Position numbers and translations under genes: made by a program. Shown here one piece after another: positions 37,340 through 46,541 of a stretch of 64,000 nucleotides of DNA (position 1 is the first letter of the stretch; every line of letters begins with the position of its first letter). This stretch comes from Nocardioides rotundus (lineage in GTDB: Bacteria > Actinomycetota > Actinomycetes > Propionibacteriales > Nocardioidaceae): assembly GCF_019931675.1 (NCBI RefSeq), contig NZ_CP082922.1, positions 372,001 through 436,000 of the forward strand, read 5' to 3'. Below the pieces are notes generated by a model. The model was given only the letters and a program-made list of their open reading frames with translations, was not told where the DNA came from and searched no databases.

Positions 37340-37869
37340 GTACGACGACCGACGCCGCCCCGGCGGCCGAGCAGACCAAGGCGATCAGCCAGAACGACAT
37401 CGAGCAGTTCCTCTACCGCGAGGCGCGCTACCTCGACGACCGCGAGTTCGAGAAGTGGCTGGAGTGCTACGCCCCCGACTGTGAGTACTGGATGCCGGCG
37501 TGGACCGACGACGACACGCTCACCGAGGACCCGCACACCGAGATCTCGCTGATCTACTACCCGAACAAGGGCGGCCTGGAGGACCGGGTCTTCCGGATCC
37601 GCACCGAGCGCTCCAGCGCGACGTCGATCCCGGAGCCGCGGACCAGCCACAACATCACCAACGTCGAGGTGATCGAGCGCCGCGGGGACCTCGTGGACGT
37701 GCGCTTCAACTGGCACACGATGTACTTCCGCTACCACACCGTCGACCCCTACTACGGGACGACGTTCGCCACGATCGACTTCTCCGGCGACCTGCCGCTC
37801 TACCGCCGCAAGACCGTGGTGCTGAAGAACGACTACATCCACCACGTCGTCGACGTCTACCACTTCTGA
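37336..37869 (+). CDS. benB: Benzoate 1,2-dioxygenase, small (beta) subunit
   Basis: A 177-residue beta subunit of the ring-hydroxylating oxygenase, with a cystatin/NTF2-like fold that stabilises the alpha3-beta3 hexamer. Family motifs include [33 protein letters not shown] and the C-terminal [20 protein letters not shown]. The first ~20 residues are a flexible Ala/Thr-rich extension. The start GTG overlaps the benA stop; benC/benD follows after 25 bp. Confidence 0.94.
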   Translation: MSTTTDAAPAAEQTKAISQNDIEQFLYREARYLDDREFEKWLECYAPDCEYWMPAWTDDDTLTEDPHTEISLIYYPNKGGLEDRVFRIRTERSSATSIPEPRTSHNITNVEVIERRGDLVDVRFNWHTMYFRYHTVDPYYGTTFATIDFSGDLPLYRRKTVVLKNDYIHHVVDVYHF

Positions 37870-37894
37870 GCATCCCCACCACCGGAGTGATCCC

Positions 37895-40474
37895 ATGAGC
37901 AGCCACCAGGTCGCCCTCGCCTTCGAGGACGGCGTCACCCGCTTCATCACCTGCGGCGAGGACCAGACGGTCGCGGATGCGTCGTACCGAGCCCGGATCA
38001 ACATCCCGCTGGACTGCCGCGACGGCGCCTGCGGGACCTGCAAGGCGCGGTGCGAGTCCGGCGAGTTCGACGGCGGCACCTACATCGAGGACGCGCTGTC
38101 CCCGGCGGAGGAGGCCGACGGCTACGTGCTGCCGTGCAGCATGAAGCCGCTGTCGGACCTGGTGCTGGAGATCGCCAGCACCTCGGCGGTCGCCAAGACC
38201 CAGGCGGGGGAGTTCCAGGCCACCGTCACCGGGGTGGAGCGGCTCAGCCCGACCACGATGGCGCTGCGGATCACGACCGACCGGCGCAGCGAGCTGGCGT
38301 TCCTGCCGGGGCAGTACGTCAACCTGCGGATCCCCGGCACCGAGGAGTCGCGGTCCTATTCCTTCTCCTCCGCGCCGGACGCCGACGAGCTGTCCTTCCT
38401 GGTGAAGCTCACCGACGGCGGGGTGATGTCGACCTGGCTGGCGGAGCAGGCGCAGCCCGGCGACGAGCTGACCTTCACCGGCCCGCACGGCAGCTTCTTC
38501 CTCCGGGAGGCCGAGCGGCCGGTCCTGCTGATCGCCGGCGGCACCGGCCTGGCGCCGATCCTGTCGATCCTGCACAGGCTGCGCGAGAGCGGCAGTGACC
38601 GGCCCGTGCATCTGGTGTACGGCGTCAGCAAGGACGACGACCTGGTCGAGCTCGACCGGCTCGCCGAGATCGCCGAGCACCTGCCCACCCTCACCTGGGA
38701 CCACGTGGTCTCCGACGAGGCCAGTACGGCGGCCAACAAGGGCCGCGTCATGAGCCTCATCGCCGAGGAGCACCTGCACGGCGGCGACGTGGCGATCTAC
38801 CTGTGTGGCCCGCCGCCGATGGTGGAGTCCGTGCGCGAGCACGTCGCCGGCCTCGGCGTCGAGCCGACGGGGTTCTACTACGAGAAGTTCACCCCCGCCG
38901 TCGAGCCCCCCTCGGTGGTCGAGCCCCCATCGGTGGTCGAGCCTGTCGAGACCACGAGCGAAGAGGTGTCGGTGGTCGAGCCTGTCGAGACCACCACCGT
39001 CGTCTCGACGAACGGGAGCGGCAAGATCACCAGCCCGGACACGCTGATCCTGCCCGACGGCGACCTGATGCCGGTCGGCGAGGGCCGCCACATCGCGGGG
39101 CAGGAGACCTTCGACGCCCGAGCGGTGCAGCCGATCGTCGTACCCGAACCGGCCCCCGAGCCGGCCCCGGCGGCTCGCACCCGGGTGGACGATGCCGGCG
39201 ACGGCTACCAGATCGGCGAGGAGCACCCCTCGGTGCACGAGTCCGACGCGCTCTTCGAGGCCCGCCGGGCGCTCGAGCTCGGCGCCCTCGAGCTCGTGGT
39301 CGGCCGCCTGGGCCACCAGCAGATCACCGGCTACCGGCTGCTGGCCGAGTCCGCGGCGCCGTACGTCGACGGCGACACCTTCGTCGACGCCGCGGCGTAC
39401 ACCGAGGCGAACGCCGCCTTCCACGACTACCTGTTCAGCCTCACCGGCAACGCGCACCTGCTGCAGGCCTACCAGGCGCTGGGCGTGAAGGGCCGGATGG
39501 AGGAGGCGCTGAGCAACGCCACCTGGTGCCACCCGCTGTGCGTGCAGGACCACTTCGACATCGTCGACGCGGTCGAGGCCGGCGACCTGGAGACCGCCCG
39601 CCGCCTGGTGATCGAGCATGCCGAGCGGTCCAAGGTGACCATGCGCCGGGCGATGCAGGACGAGCAGGCCGCCACCACGCCGCGGTTCGTCACCCCCGGT
39701 CGCTTCGACCAGCAGGTCGTCGTGGTCACCGGCGCCGCCCAGGGGATCGGCGCCGCCACGGCCCGCCGGATCTCCGCCGAGGGCGGCCGGCTGGTGCTGG
39801 TCGACCGCTCCGACCTGGTCGGCGAGCTGGCCGAGGAGCTCTCGGCCGACGGCCACGGCGTCATCGGCGTCACCGCGGACCTGGAGACCTACGACGGCGC
39901 CGCCACCGCGGTCGAGCAGGCGCTCGCGCGGTTCGGCCAGGTCGACGTACTCGTCAACAACGTCGGCGGGGCGATCAACTTCAAGCCCTTCACCGAGTTC
40001 ACCGACGGCGAGATCCGTGCGGAGATCGACCGGTCGCTGATGACCACGCTGCACACCTGCCGCGCCGTGCTGCCCGGCATGGTCGAGCGTGGCCGCGGCG
40101 TGATCGTCAACGTGTCCTCCGCCGCCACCCGAGGCGTGCACCGGATCCCCTACTCCGCCGCGAAGGGCGGGGTGAACGCGATCACCGCGTCGCTGGCGAT
40201 GGAGTACGCCGACTCCGGCATCCGGGTCGTCGCCACCGCCCCCGGCGGCACCGAGGCGCCGCCGCGGCGGATCTCCCGCGGCACGCCGGAGCCGCAGGAC
40301 GACCGGGAGCGCGCCTGGTTCCAGGCCCACATCGACCAGACACTGGAGTCCTCGCTGCTGCACCGCTACGGCACGCTCGACGAGCAGGCCGCCGCGATCT
40401 GCTTCCTCGCCTCGCCCGAGGCGTCCTACATCACCGGCACCGTGCTGCCGGTCTCGGGCGGCGACCCGGGCTGA
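37895..40474 (+). CDS. benC/benD: Fused BenC reductase - FCD ligand-binding domain - BenD dehydrogenase
   Basis: One uninterrupted 859-residue frame. Residues 1-335 are the BenC electron-transfer component: a [2Fe-2S] ferredoxin (Cys41, 46, 49, 81), a flavin domain with RSYSFSSAP, and an NAD domain with GGTGLAP and CGPPPMV. Residues ~336-372 are a VVEPVETT-type linker encoded by a dispersed repeat, then a Pro/Ala-rich linker. Residues ~445-585 match the FCD sensor domain of GntR regulators (FHDYLFSLTGN; DIVDAVEAGDLETARRLVIE) without any helix-turn-helix. Residues ~604-859 are the BenD diol dehydrogenase (TGAAQGIG, NNVGG, Tyr753-x3-Lys757). Two steps of benzoate oxidation are thus on one chain. 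Fusion is certain from the frame; the FCD role is unknown. Confidence 0.92.
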   Translation: MSSHQVALAFEDGVTRFITCGEDQTVADASYRARINIPLDCRDGACGTCKARCESGEFDGGTYIEDALSPAEEADGYVLPCSMKPLSDLVLEIASTSAVAKTQAGEFQATVTGVERLSPTTMALRITTDRRSELAFLPGQYVNLRIPGTEESRSYSFSSAPDADELSFLVKLTDGGVMSTWLAEQAQPGDELTFTGPHGSFFLREAERPVLLIAGGTGLAPILSILHRLRESGSDRPVHLVYGVSKDDDLVELDRLAEIAEHLPTLTWDHVVSDEASTAANKGRVMSLIAEEHLHGGDVAIYLCGPPPMVESVREHVAGLGVEPTGFYYEKFTPAVEPPSVVEPPSVVEPVETTSEEVSVVEPVETTTVVSTNGSGKITSPDTLILPDGDLMPVGEGRHIAGQETFDARAVQPIVVPEPAPEPAPAARTRVDDAGDGYQIGEEHPSVHESDALFEARRALELGALELVVGRLGHQQITGYRLLAESAAPYVDGDTFVDAAAYTEANAAFHDYLFSLTGNAHLLQAYQALGVKGRMEEALSNATWCHPLCVQDHFDIVDAVEAGDLETARRLVIEHAERSKVTMRRAMQDEQAATTPRFVTPGRFDQQVVVVTGAAQGIGAATARRISAEGGRLVLVDRSDLVGELAEELSADGHGVIGVTADLETYDGAATAVEQALARFGQVDVLVNNVGGAINFKPFTEFTDGEIRAEIDRSLMTTLHTCRAVLPGMVERGRGVIVNVSSAATRGVHRIPYSAAKGGVNAITASLAMEYADSGIRVVATAPGGTEAPPRRISRGTPEPQDDRERAWFQAHIDQTLESSLLHRYGTLDEQAAAICFLASPEASYITGTVLPVSGGDPG
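38899..38995. repeat. In-frame GGTCGAGC-type repeats inside the benC/benD fusion
   Basis: Four GGTCGAGC cores, two in the full GGTCGAGCCTGTCGAGACCA form, read in the sense direction as VVEPVETT-type residues in the linker between the reductase and the FCD domain. The insert keeps the frame. Confidence 0.85.
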
Positions 40475-40499
40475 GCCCCCCCCGGCGGCGCGGCGCACA

Positions 40500-40543
40500 A
40501 CGTCATACGGTCCGGAGAAGGGGTTCCCCACTTCGTATGACGT
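40500..40543. terminator. Inverted repeat after benC/benD
   Basis: Perfect 10-bp arms ACGTCATACG (40500-40509) and CGTATGACGT (40534-40543) enclose a second small hairpin (GGGG-TT-CCCC, 40520-40529). It follows the last ben catabolic gene by 25 bp and precedes the LuxR-type gene. It may be a terminator, an operator or a third repeat family; there is no T-tract. Confidence 0.5.
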
Positions 40544-40599
40544 CCCGCGCCCGGCGGTCGCGACAGGCCCGGCGGCGTCGGGGCGTCTACCGTGACTGC

Positions 40600-43284
40600 G
40601 TGACCACGGACGGCAGCCCGCCGCTCCCGGGCCGGGCGGACGATCTCGCCCGGCTCGAGGAGCGGCGGGCGCGCGCCGTCGCGGGGGAGGCGCAGCTGCT
40701 GCTGCTCGCGGGCCCCGCGGGCATGGGCGGTACGACGCTCGCGCGGCGCCTCTCCGCCACCCACACCGCCGCGGACGGTCGGGTCGGGTGGGCCACCGGC
40801 ACGCCGTGGGAGTCCGGGGAGGCCCACGCGGTCCTCGGCCAGCTCCTCGGTCGCGAACCCGCCGGCACCGACCCGCTCACCGTGGCCGGAGAACTCGCTG
40901 AGGCGGTCGGCGACGTGCCGCTGCTGTGGGTGGTCGACGACGCGGAGCACGCCGACCCCGCCTCGCTGCAGGCTCTCTCCACGCTGGTCCGCCACCACCG
41001 CGGGCTGCCGCTCCTGGTGCTGCTGGTCGCCCGGACCACCGCAGCCACGCCCCCGGAGACGGCCGCCGTCCTCGACACCGTCCCCGACCGGGTGGAGCCC
41101 GCTCCACTCACGCCGGCGGAGGTGCAGGCGCTCGCGGCCGACCGCGGCGTCGCCCTGCAGCTCGGTACGGCGGAGCGGCTGGCTCGCTTCACCGGCGGCC
41201 TGCCCGGGCCGCTCGTCGCACTGCTCGCCGAGCAGCCCGCGGCCGTCTGGCTCGACCCGGACCCCGACCTGCCCGCGCCCGCCGCGCTCGCCGCCGGAGT
41301 CCGCGCCGAGCTGGCCGCCCTCGACGACGACGCCCGCGCGCTGGCCGAGGCCGCGGCGGTGCTCGGGGACACCGCGACCGTGGGGGAGGTGGCCCGGCTC
41401 GCACGCCTGGAGGACCCGCTCCCCGCGCTCGACGCCGCCACCCGTGTCGGGCTGGTGGTGACCCAGGGTCTCGGCGGCACCACCGTCCTCCGGCCGCGGG
41501 ACGCGATGACCGCCGCTGCGGTGCGCGGGTCGCTGGGCCCGCAGCGGCTCGCCCAGGCCCACCGGGACGCGGCGGGGCTGGTCGCGGATCCCGCCGTACG
41601 GCTTGCGCATCTGGTCGCCGCGACACCGCTCCCGGAGGAGCCGCTCGCCGTCGAGCTCGAGCAGCTGGCGGACGAGAAGGCCGCCTCGGGGGAGTGGTCG
41701 GTGGTGGCGCAGCTGCTCATCCGCGCGGCGGCGATGACCGCGGATCCGGTACGGCGGGAGCAGCGGCTCTCTCGCGCCGTCGACGCCCTCGTCGGTGCCG
41801 GCGACACCCGCGGTGCGGCGATGCTGGTTCCGCAGCTGGAGGCACTGCGGGAGACGCCGATGCGCAACGCGGTGCTGGGATACCTCGCGCTGGTGCTCGG
41901 GCGGCCCGCCGAGGCGGAGACGCGACTGTCGCGCGCGTGGGACCTGGTCAACGCCGAGCGGGAGCCGGCGACCGCCGCGACCATCTGCCAGCGATGGGAG
42001 CTGCACAGCCTGGCGCGGTGCCGCGGCCGGGATCTGACCGCCTGGGCGGACCGGGCGCTCGCGCTGGCCCCCGAGGGCTCGGCCGCCGCGGTCGAGGCGG
42101 CCGCGATCCGCGGGCTGGGCGCCGCGTCGGTGGGGGAGAGCCGGGACGCGCTGGCGGGCTATCTGGACCTGGCCGAGGAGGTCGGTCACACCGCGCAGTC
42201 GCAGCGCGTGACCATGGCCCGCGGCTGGGTGCACATGGTCGTCGACGAGGCCGACCTCGCCCGCGCGGCCCTGGCCTCCGCCGTACCGACCGGCTTCTCC
42301 GGCGGCTCGGTCCGGATCTCGCTGTGGGCGCGGGCCTGGCTCGCGCGCGTGCAGTTCGACGCCGGCGAGTGGATCGACGCGCTGGCCACCGCCCGCGCCG
42401 GCCTCGACCTGGCCCGGACCACCGGGATGCGACTCTTCGACCCGCTGCTGAGCTGGACCATCGCGCAGACCACCGCGCTGCGGGGCGATCGGGTCGCCGC
42501 CGAGGCGGTGCTCGGCGAGGCCGACGCCGGGCCGCTGGACTACGAGATCATGCGCGTGCCGTCCTGCCTGGCGCGTGCCGCGGTCGCCGAGGCGAACGCC
42601 GACTATGGCGCGGTGATCCGGGCGCTGGAGCCGCTGCGACAGCCCTGGGCCGGCGGCAGCATCGACGAGCCCGGCTTCTGGCCGTGGCCCGACGTCTACG
42701 CCAATGCGCTGGTCGTCGAGGGGAGGTACGACGAGGCCGACGACTTCCTGCGCCCGCACGAGGAGCTCGCCCGCGAGCGCGGGCACCGCTCCGCCTGCGC
42801 CCGGCTCGGCTATGCCCGCGGCCGGCTGCTCGGCGGGACCGGCGACCTGGCCGGTGCCCGCCGCGCCTTCGAGACGTCGCTGGAGCTGCTCGCGGACCTG
42901 CAGCGGCCTTACGACCGGGCCCGCGTCTCCTTCGTCTACGGCCAGACCCTGCGCCGGGCGGGCAAGCGCGCGGAGGCCGACCTGGTGATGCAGTCCGCGC
43001 GCGACCTCTTCGCCCCGCTGGGCGCTGAGGCGTACGTCGAGCGCTGCGACCACGAGCTCCGCGCCGGCGGCGTGCACGCGGCCCGCGGCAGCCGCGACGA
43101 CCTCGGCCTCACGCCGCAGGAGGAGCTGGTCTCGCGGCTGGTCGCCCAGGGGATGACTAACCGGGAGGTCGCCGCCGAGCTCTACCTGTCGGTCAAGACG
43201 GTGCAGTACCACCTCACCCGCGTCTACGCGAAGCTCGGCATCCGCTCGCGAGCCGAGCTCGCCGCGCTCCGCCGTACCTCCTGA
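40600..43284 (+). CDS. LuxR-type regulator with AAA-like domain (BenR candidate)
   Basis: An 894-residue LAL-like regulator: an N-terminal ATPase-like domain, a long tetratricopeptide-like alpha-helical middle (~390-800) and a C-terminal LuxR helix-turn-helix (LTPQEELVSRLVAQGMTN, LYLSVKTVQYHLTRVYAKLG). The P-loop reads GPAGMGGTT (38-46), so the Walker A Lys is Gly; Walker B-like LWVVDDAEHADP is present. TACCGT at 40588-40593 lies six bases before the GTG. In Corynebacterium glutamicum a LuxR-type BenR next to the ben genes activates benzoate catabolism; position suggests the same here, but this is inference. Confidence 0.82.
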   Translation: MTTDGSPPLPGRADDLARLEERRARAVAGEAQLLLLAGPAGMGGTTLARRLSATHTAADGRVGWATGTPWESGEAHAVLGQLLGREPAGTDPLTVAGELAEAVGDVPLLWVVDDAEHADPASLQALSTLVRHHRGLPLLVLLVARTTAATPPETAAVLDTVPDRVEPAPLTPAEVQALAADRGVALQLGTAERLARFTGGLPGPLVALLAEQPAAVWLDPDPDLPAPAALAAGVRAELAALDDDARALAEAAAVLGDTATVGEVARLARLEDPLPALDAATRVGLVVTQGLGGTTVLRPRDAMTAAAVRGSLGPQRLAQAHRDAAGLVADPAVRLAHLVAATPLPEEPLAVELEQLADEKAASGEWSVVAQLLIRAAAMTADPVRREQRLSRAVDALVGAGDTRGAAMLVPQLEALRETPMRNAVLGYLALVLGRPAEAETRLSRAWDLVNAEREPATAATICQRWELHSLARCRGRDLTAWADRALALAPEGSAAAVEAAAIRGLGAASVGESRDALAGYLDLAEEVGHTAQSQRVTMARGWVHMVVDEADLARAALASAVPTGFSGGSVRISLWARAWLARVQFDAGEWIDALATARAGLDLARTTGMRLFDPLLSWTIAQTTALRGDRVAAEAVLGEADAGPLDYEIMRVPSCLARAAVAEANADYGAVIRALEPLRQPWAGGSIDEPGFWPWPDVYANALVVEGRYDEADDFLRPHEELARERGHRSACARLGYARGRLLGGTGDLAGARRAFETSLELLADLQRPYDRARVSFVYGQTLRRAGKRAEADLVMQSARDLFAPLGAEAYVERCDHELRAGGVHAARGSRDDLGLTPQEELVSRLVAQGMTNREVAAELYLSVKTVQYHLTRVYAKLGIRSRAELAALRRTS

Positions 43285-43301
43285 TCTCCCCTCGGCCCCG
43301 C

Positions 43302-43395
43302 GATCATTTACCAGGTAGTCGTGCCAGGTCGTCGCACTACTCGGTGAATTCACCCCGCAGAGCGACGGCACGTCGTGACTACCTGGTAAATGGTC
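43302..43395. repeat. 94-bp near-palindromic element, copy 2
   Basis: The terminal 19-bp arms GATCATTTACCAGGTAGTC (43302-43320) and 43377-43395 pair with one mismatch. The inner arms pair around GGTGAATTCACC at the exact centre (43348/43349). Same length and layout as copy 1 (1723) and copy 3 (47697). It lies between the convergent ends of the LuxR gene and selB, marking one edge of the sel gene block. Confidence 0.88.
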
Positions 43396-43417
43396 GGCGG
43401 GCGGGGGCAGCGCGGAG

Positions 43418-45196
43418 TCACCGCAGCTCGCGCCGGCTGCCGTCCACCCGCCGGGTGACGCCGAGGGAGTCCAGGTGCTCCAGGAGGGGTACGGCGACCC
43501 GCCGGGTCGTGCCCAGCGCCTGGCGCGCCTCGCTCAGGGTGAACGGCTGCGGCAGCCCGGCGAGCGTCGCGCGGGCCCGGTCGACCGCGTCCGGCAGCAG
43601 GACCACGTCGGCGGGGCTGGCCCTCAGCCGCAGCAGCCGCCCGGCGCGCGCGGCCGCCGCGAGCTCCCGCGGCCCCAGCCCCAGCGCGTCGAGGTCCCCG
43701 GCCTCGGGCGCGGCGAACGGGTCGGCGCCCAGCCGCCGCTCGAGCTCGGCCACGGACGCCTCGGCCGGCCCGAGGTCGGCGGGTGCCTCGGGGGCGGTGA
43801 CCCGCCCGTCCCGCACCACCAGCCCGGCCCGGCCGGCCACCGCGTCCAGCAGGGCGACGTCCGGCAGCCGGATCGCCCGAGCGGCGGCGGCCGTCGTCGG
43901 GCCGGGGGAGAGCGGCTGGTCGCGCCGCTCGTCGGCGTGGACCCCGCGCAGCCGGTCGGCCCACAGCGCCAGCACCGGCTCGAGCGTCACCCAGTCGCCG
44001 ATGCGCACCAACCGGGGGTCGCCCGGGTCGGCGCCGAGCAGCGTGAGCCGGCGTGCGGGCATGGCGCCGCGGCGGCGTACCTCCGCCACCGCGTCCGGCG
44101 GGACCGTGGCCGACGCCAGGCGCTCGGACCAGCGGCGTGCAGCCCCCCGACGGCGCAGCGCGGGCGGGTCGACGTCGAGCACCTGCGCCCCGCCGTGCAC
44201 CCGCGCGGTGCCGGTGTCGCGCAGCACCAACCGGTCGCCGGGAACCAGCCACAGCGGCTCGGCCAGCGTCAGCCGGGCGTGCTCGGCATCCAGCGGGCGC
44301 ACCCGCGCCGCCACCGCCGCGGTGCCCGCGTGCACGGTGAGCGCGGCGGGGGAGTCGGTGAAGGCAGGACCGCTGGTGCGGCGTACGTCGACCTGCGCGG
44401 TCCGCGGCCAGGCGCCGGGCGTGACCAGGGCCGAGCCCCGCGGCACGTCGTCGGCGGCGACCTGGCGCAGGTTCACCGCCACCCGGGAGACCGGGCCGAC
44501 CTCGGTCTGGTCGGTCTCGCGGGACTGCAGCCCGCGTACGGCGACCTCGCGATCGCCCAGCTGCAGCCGGTCGCCGACCCGCAGCGTGCCCGAGGCCAGC
44601 GTGCCCGTCGCCACGGTGCCGGCGCCGGAGACGGTGAAGGACCGGTCCACCCACAGCCGCACCCGGTCCTCGGCCGGCGCCGCAGGAACCTCGGCCACCA
44701 GCCGGCCCAGCGCGGCGCGCAAGTCGGCGATGCCCTCGCCGGTCCGGGCGGAGACCGCGACGTCCTCGATCCCGGCCAGTCCAGTCCCGGCGAGCGCGGC
44801 CCGCGCCTGCTCGGCGGCCGGCCCCGGGTCGGCGAGGTCGCTCCGGGTCACCGCGAGCAGGCCGTGCCGCACGTCCAGCGCGACCAGCGCGTCCAGATGC
44901 TCCGCGGACTGCTCACGCCACCCCTCGTCGGCCGCCACCACCAGCAGCACCACCGGCACCGGACCCACCCCGGCCAGCATGTTGCCGATGAAGCGCGCGT
45001 GGCCCGGCACGTCGACGAAGGCGACCCGGTCGCCGGTGGGGAGGTCGGTCCAGGCGTACCCCAGGTCCAGGGTCAGGCCGCGCCGCCTCTCCTCCGCCCA
45101 GCGGTCGGTCTCCTGGCCGGTGAGGGCGCGGATCAGCGCGGTCTTGCCGTGGTCGACGTGCCCGGCGGTGGCGACGACGAGGCTGCGGGGACTCAC
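43418..45196 (-). CDS. selB: Selenocysteine-specific elongation factor SelB
   Basis: A 592-residue GTPase that carries Sec-tRNA to UGA codons marked by a SECIS hairpin. The N-terminal G domain shows G1 GHVDHGKTAL, the G3 motif DVPGHARF and a G4-like TRSD; domains II and III follow, then C-terminal winged helices (~400-592) that bind SECIS RNA. Length fits bacterial SelB. GTG at 45196 lies 12 bp after the selA stop, so selA-selB are one operon. Its client is the formate dehydrogenase at 49877-53182. Confidence 0.94.
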   Translation of the reverse strand: MSPRSLVVATAGHVDHGKTALIRALTGQETDRWAEERRRGLTLDLGYAWTDLPTGDRVAFVDVPGHARFIGNMLAGVGPVPVVLLVVAADEGWREQSAEHLDALVALDVRHGLLAVTRSDLADPGPAAEQARAALAGTGLAGIEDVAVSARTGEGIADLRAALGRLVAEVPAAPAEDRVRLWVDRSFTVSGAGTVATGTLASGTLRVGDRLQLGDREVAVRGLQSRETDQTEVGPVSRVAVNLRQVAADDVPRGSALVTPGAWPRTAQVDVRRTSGPAFTDSPAALTVHAGTAAVAARVRPLDAEHARLTLAEPLWLVPGDRLVLRDTGTARVHGGAQVLDVDPPALRRRGAARRWSERLASATVPPDAVAEVRRRGAMPARRLTLLGADPGDPRLVRIGDWVTLEPVLALWADRLRGVHADERRDQPLSPGPTTAAAARAIRLPDVALLDAVAGRAGLVVRDGRVTAPEAPADLGPAEASVAELERRLGADPFAAPEAGDLDALGLGPRELAAAARAGRLLRLRASPADVVLLPDAVDRARATLAGLPQPFTLSEARQALGTTRRVAVPLLEHLDSLGVTRRVDGSRRELR

Positions 45197-45208
45197 CGGC
45201 TCACCGGC

Positions 45209-46522
45209 TCACCGGTCGAGCCGGTCGAGGGAGGCGAGGGCGCTCGCGACGGCCTCGGCCAGCCGGTCGTCGTCGCCCGGCTCGACGCAGCGCAGGTCCA
45301 CCAGGCAGGAGCCGCCGTGCACGCGCGGCAGCACCGCCGGGCGGCCGCAGCGCAGCACGGGCGCCGTCTCCTCGGGCAGGGCCAGCGCCCACCCGGGCAA
45401 CGGGTGCCCGGCCGCGCCGCCGCCGCCCACGCGGCCGTCGTGCGGGACCACGGCCTCCTCCGGCAGGCCGAGCCGCGTCGCCAGCGCGCGGGTCCGGGCC
45501 CGCAGCGCGGAGGGGTCGGTGTGCAGTGCCCGCGCGACCGGCGGCTCGCCCGCGCGCAGCGTGGCCTCGAGCGCCGCCAGGGTCAGCTTGTCCACCCGCA
45601 GCGCCCGGGCCATCGGGTGCCGGCGCAGCCGCTCGACCAGGTCGGCGCGGCCCAGGATGATCCCCGCCTGGGGGCCGCCGAGCAGCTTGTCGCCGCTGAA
45701 GAGCACCAGGTCGGCGCCCTGGCTCAGCGCGGTCGTCGCGTCCGGCTCCATCGGGAGCGCCGGCTCGGGGTGCAGCAGGCCGGAGCCGAGGTCGGCGACC
45801 ACCGGCACTCCCAGCCCGACCAGCTCGTCGACCTCCACCGCGGAGGTGAACCCCTCGACCCGGAAGTTGCTCGTGTGCACCTTGAGCAGGCACCCGGTCT
45901 CCTCGCCGACCGCGTCGCGGTAGTCGGCCAGGTGCGTGCGGTTCGTCGTACCGATCTCGCGCAGCCGGACGCCCGTCGAGGCGATCAGATCGGTCAGCCG
46001 GAAGCCGTCGCCGATCTCCACCAGCTCGCCGCGGCTCACCACGACCTCGCGGCCCTGGGCCAGCGCGGTGCTCGCGAGCAGCAGCGCGGCCGCGCCGTTG
46101 TTGACCACCAGCGCGCCCTCGGCCGAGGGTACGGCGGACAGCAGGGCCGCCAGCGCGCCCGAACCCCGGCGCGCCCGGCGCCCGTCGGCCAGGTCCAGCT
46201 CGACGTCGACGTACCCCGCCGCGTCGGTCACCGCCCGCTGCGCCGCGGCAGACAGCGGGGCCCGCCCCAGGTTGGTGTGCACCACGACGCCGCTCGCGTT
46301 GAGCACGGGCACCAGGCTGGAGGCGGAGGCCGGCAGCCCCGCGACGGCGTGGGCCAGCACGTCCTCGGGCGCGACGTCGCCGCGGCGCGCCGCCTCCTGC
46401 GCGGCCGCGACCGAGCGTCGTACCTCCTCCGGACCCAGCCGGTCGGCCGCCTCGCGCAGCGCGGGGTCCCCCAGCAGCACGTCGGTGCGGGGGATCCGGC
46501 GCCGCGGGTCCTGCTCGCTCAT
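45209..46522 (-). CDS. selA: L-seryl-tRNA(Sec) selenium transferase
   Basis: A 437-residue PLP enzyme that converts Ser-tRNA(Sec) to Sec-tRNA(Sec) using selenophosphate. The PLP Lys is in FSGDKLLGGPQAG, and the conserved NASGVVVHTNLGRAPLS and LREIGTTNRTHLADY segments are present. The N-terminal helical region (1-70) that recognises tRNA(Sec) is retained. ATG at 46522 begins 20 bp after the 3' end of the tRNA-Sec gene, so the tRNA and selA-selB may share a primary transcript that is cut by RNase P and 3' processing. Confidence 0.94.
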   Translation of the reverse strand: MSEQDPRRRIPRTDVLLGDPALREAADRLGPEEVRRSVAAAQEAARRGDVAPEDVLAHAVAGLPASASSLVPVLNASGVVVHTNLGRAPLSAAAQRAVTDAAGYVDVELDLADGRRARRGSGALAALLSAVPSAEGALVVNNGAAALLLASTALAQGREVVVSRGELVEIGDGFRLTDLIASTGVRLREIGTTNRTHLADYRDAVGEETGCLLKVHTSNFRVEGFTSAVEVDELVGLGVPVVADLGSGLLHPEPALPMEPDATTALSQGADLVLFSGDKLLGGPQAGIILGRADLVERLRRHPMARALRVDKLTLAALEATLRAGEPPVARALHTDPSALRARTRALATRLGLPEEAVVPHDGRVGGGGAAGHPLPGWALALPEETAPVLRCGRPAVLPRVHGGSCLVDLRCVEPGDDDRLAEAVASALASLDRLDR

Positions 46523-46541
46523 CGGGTTCCTCCCAGGTGTG

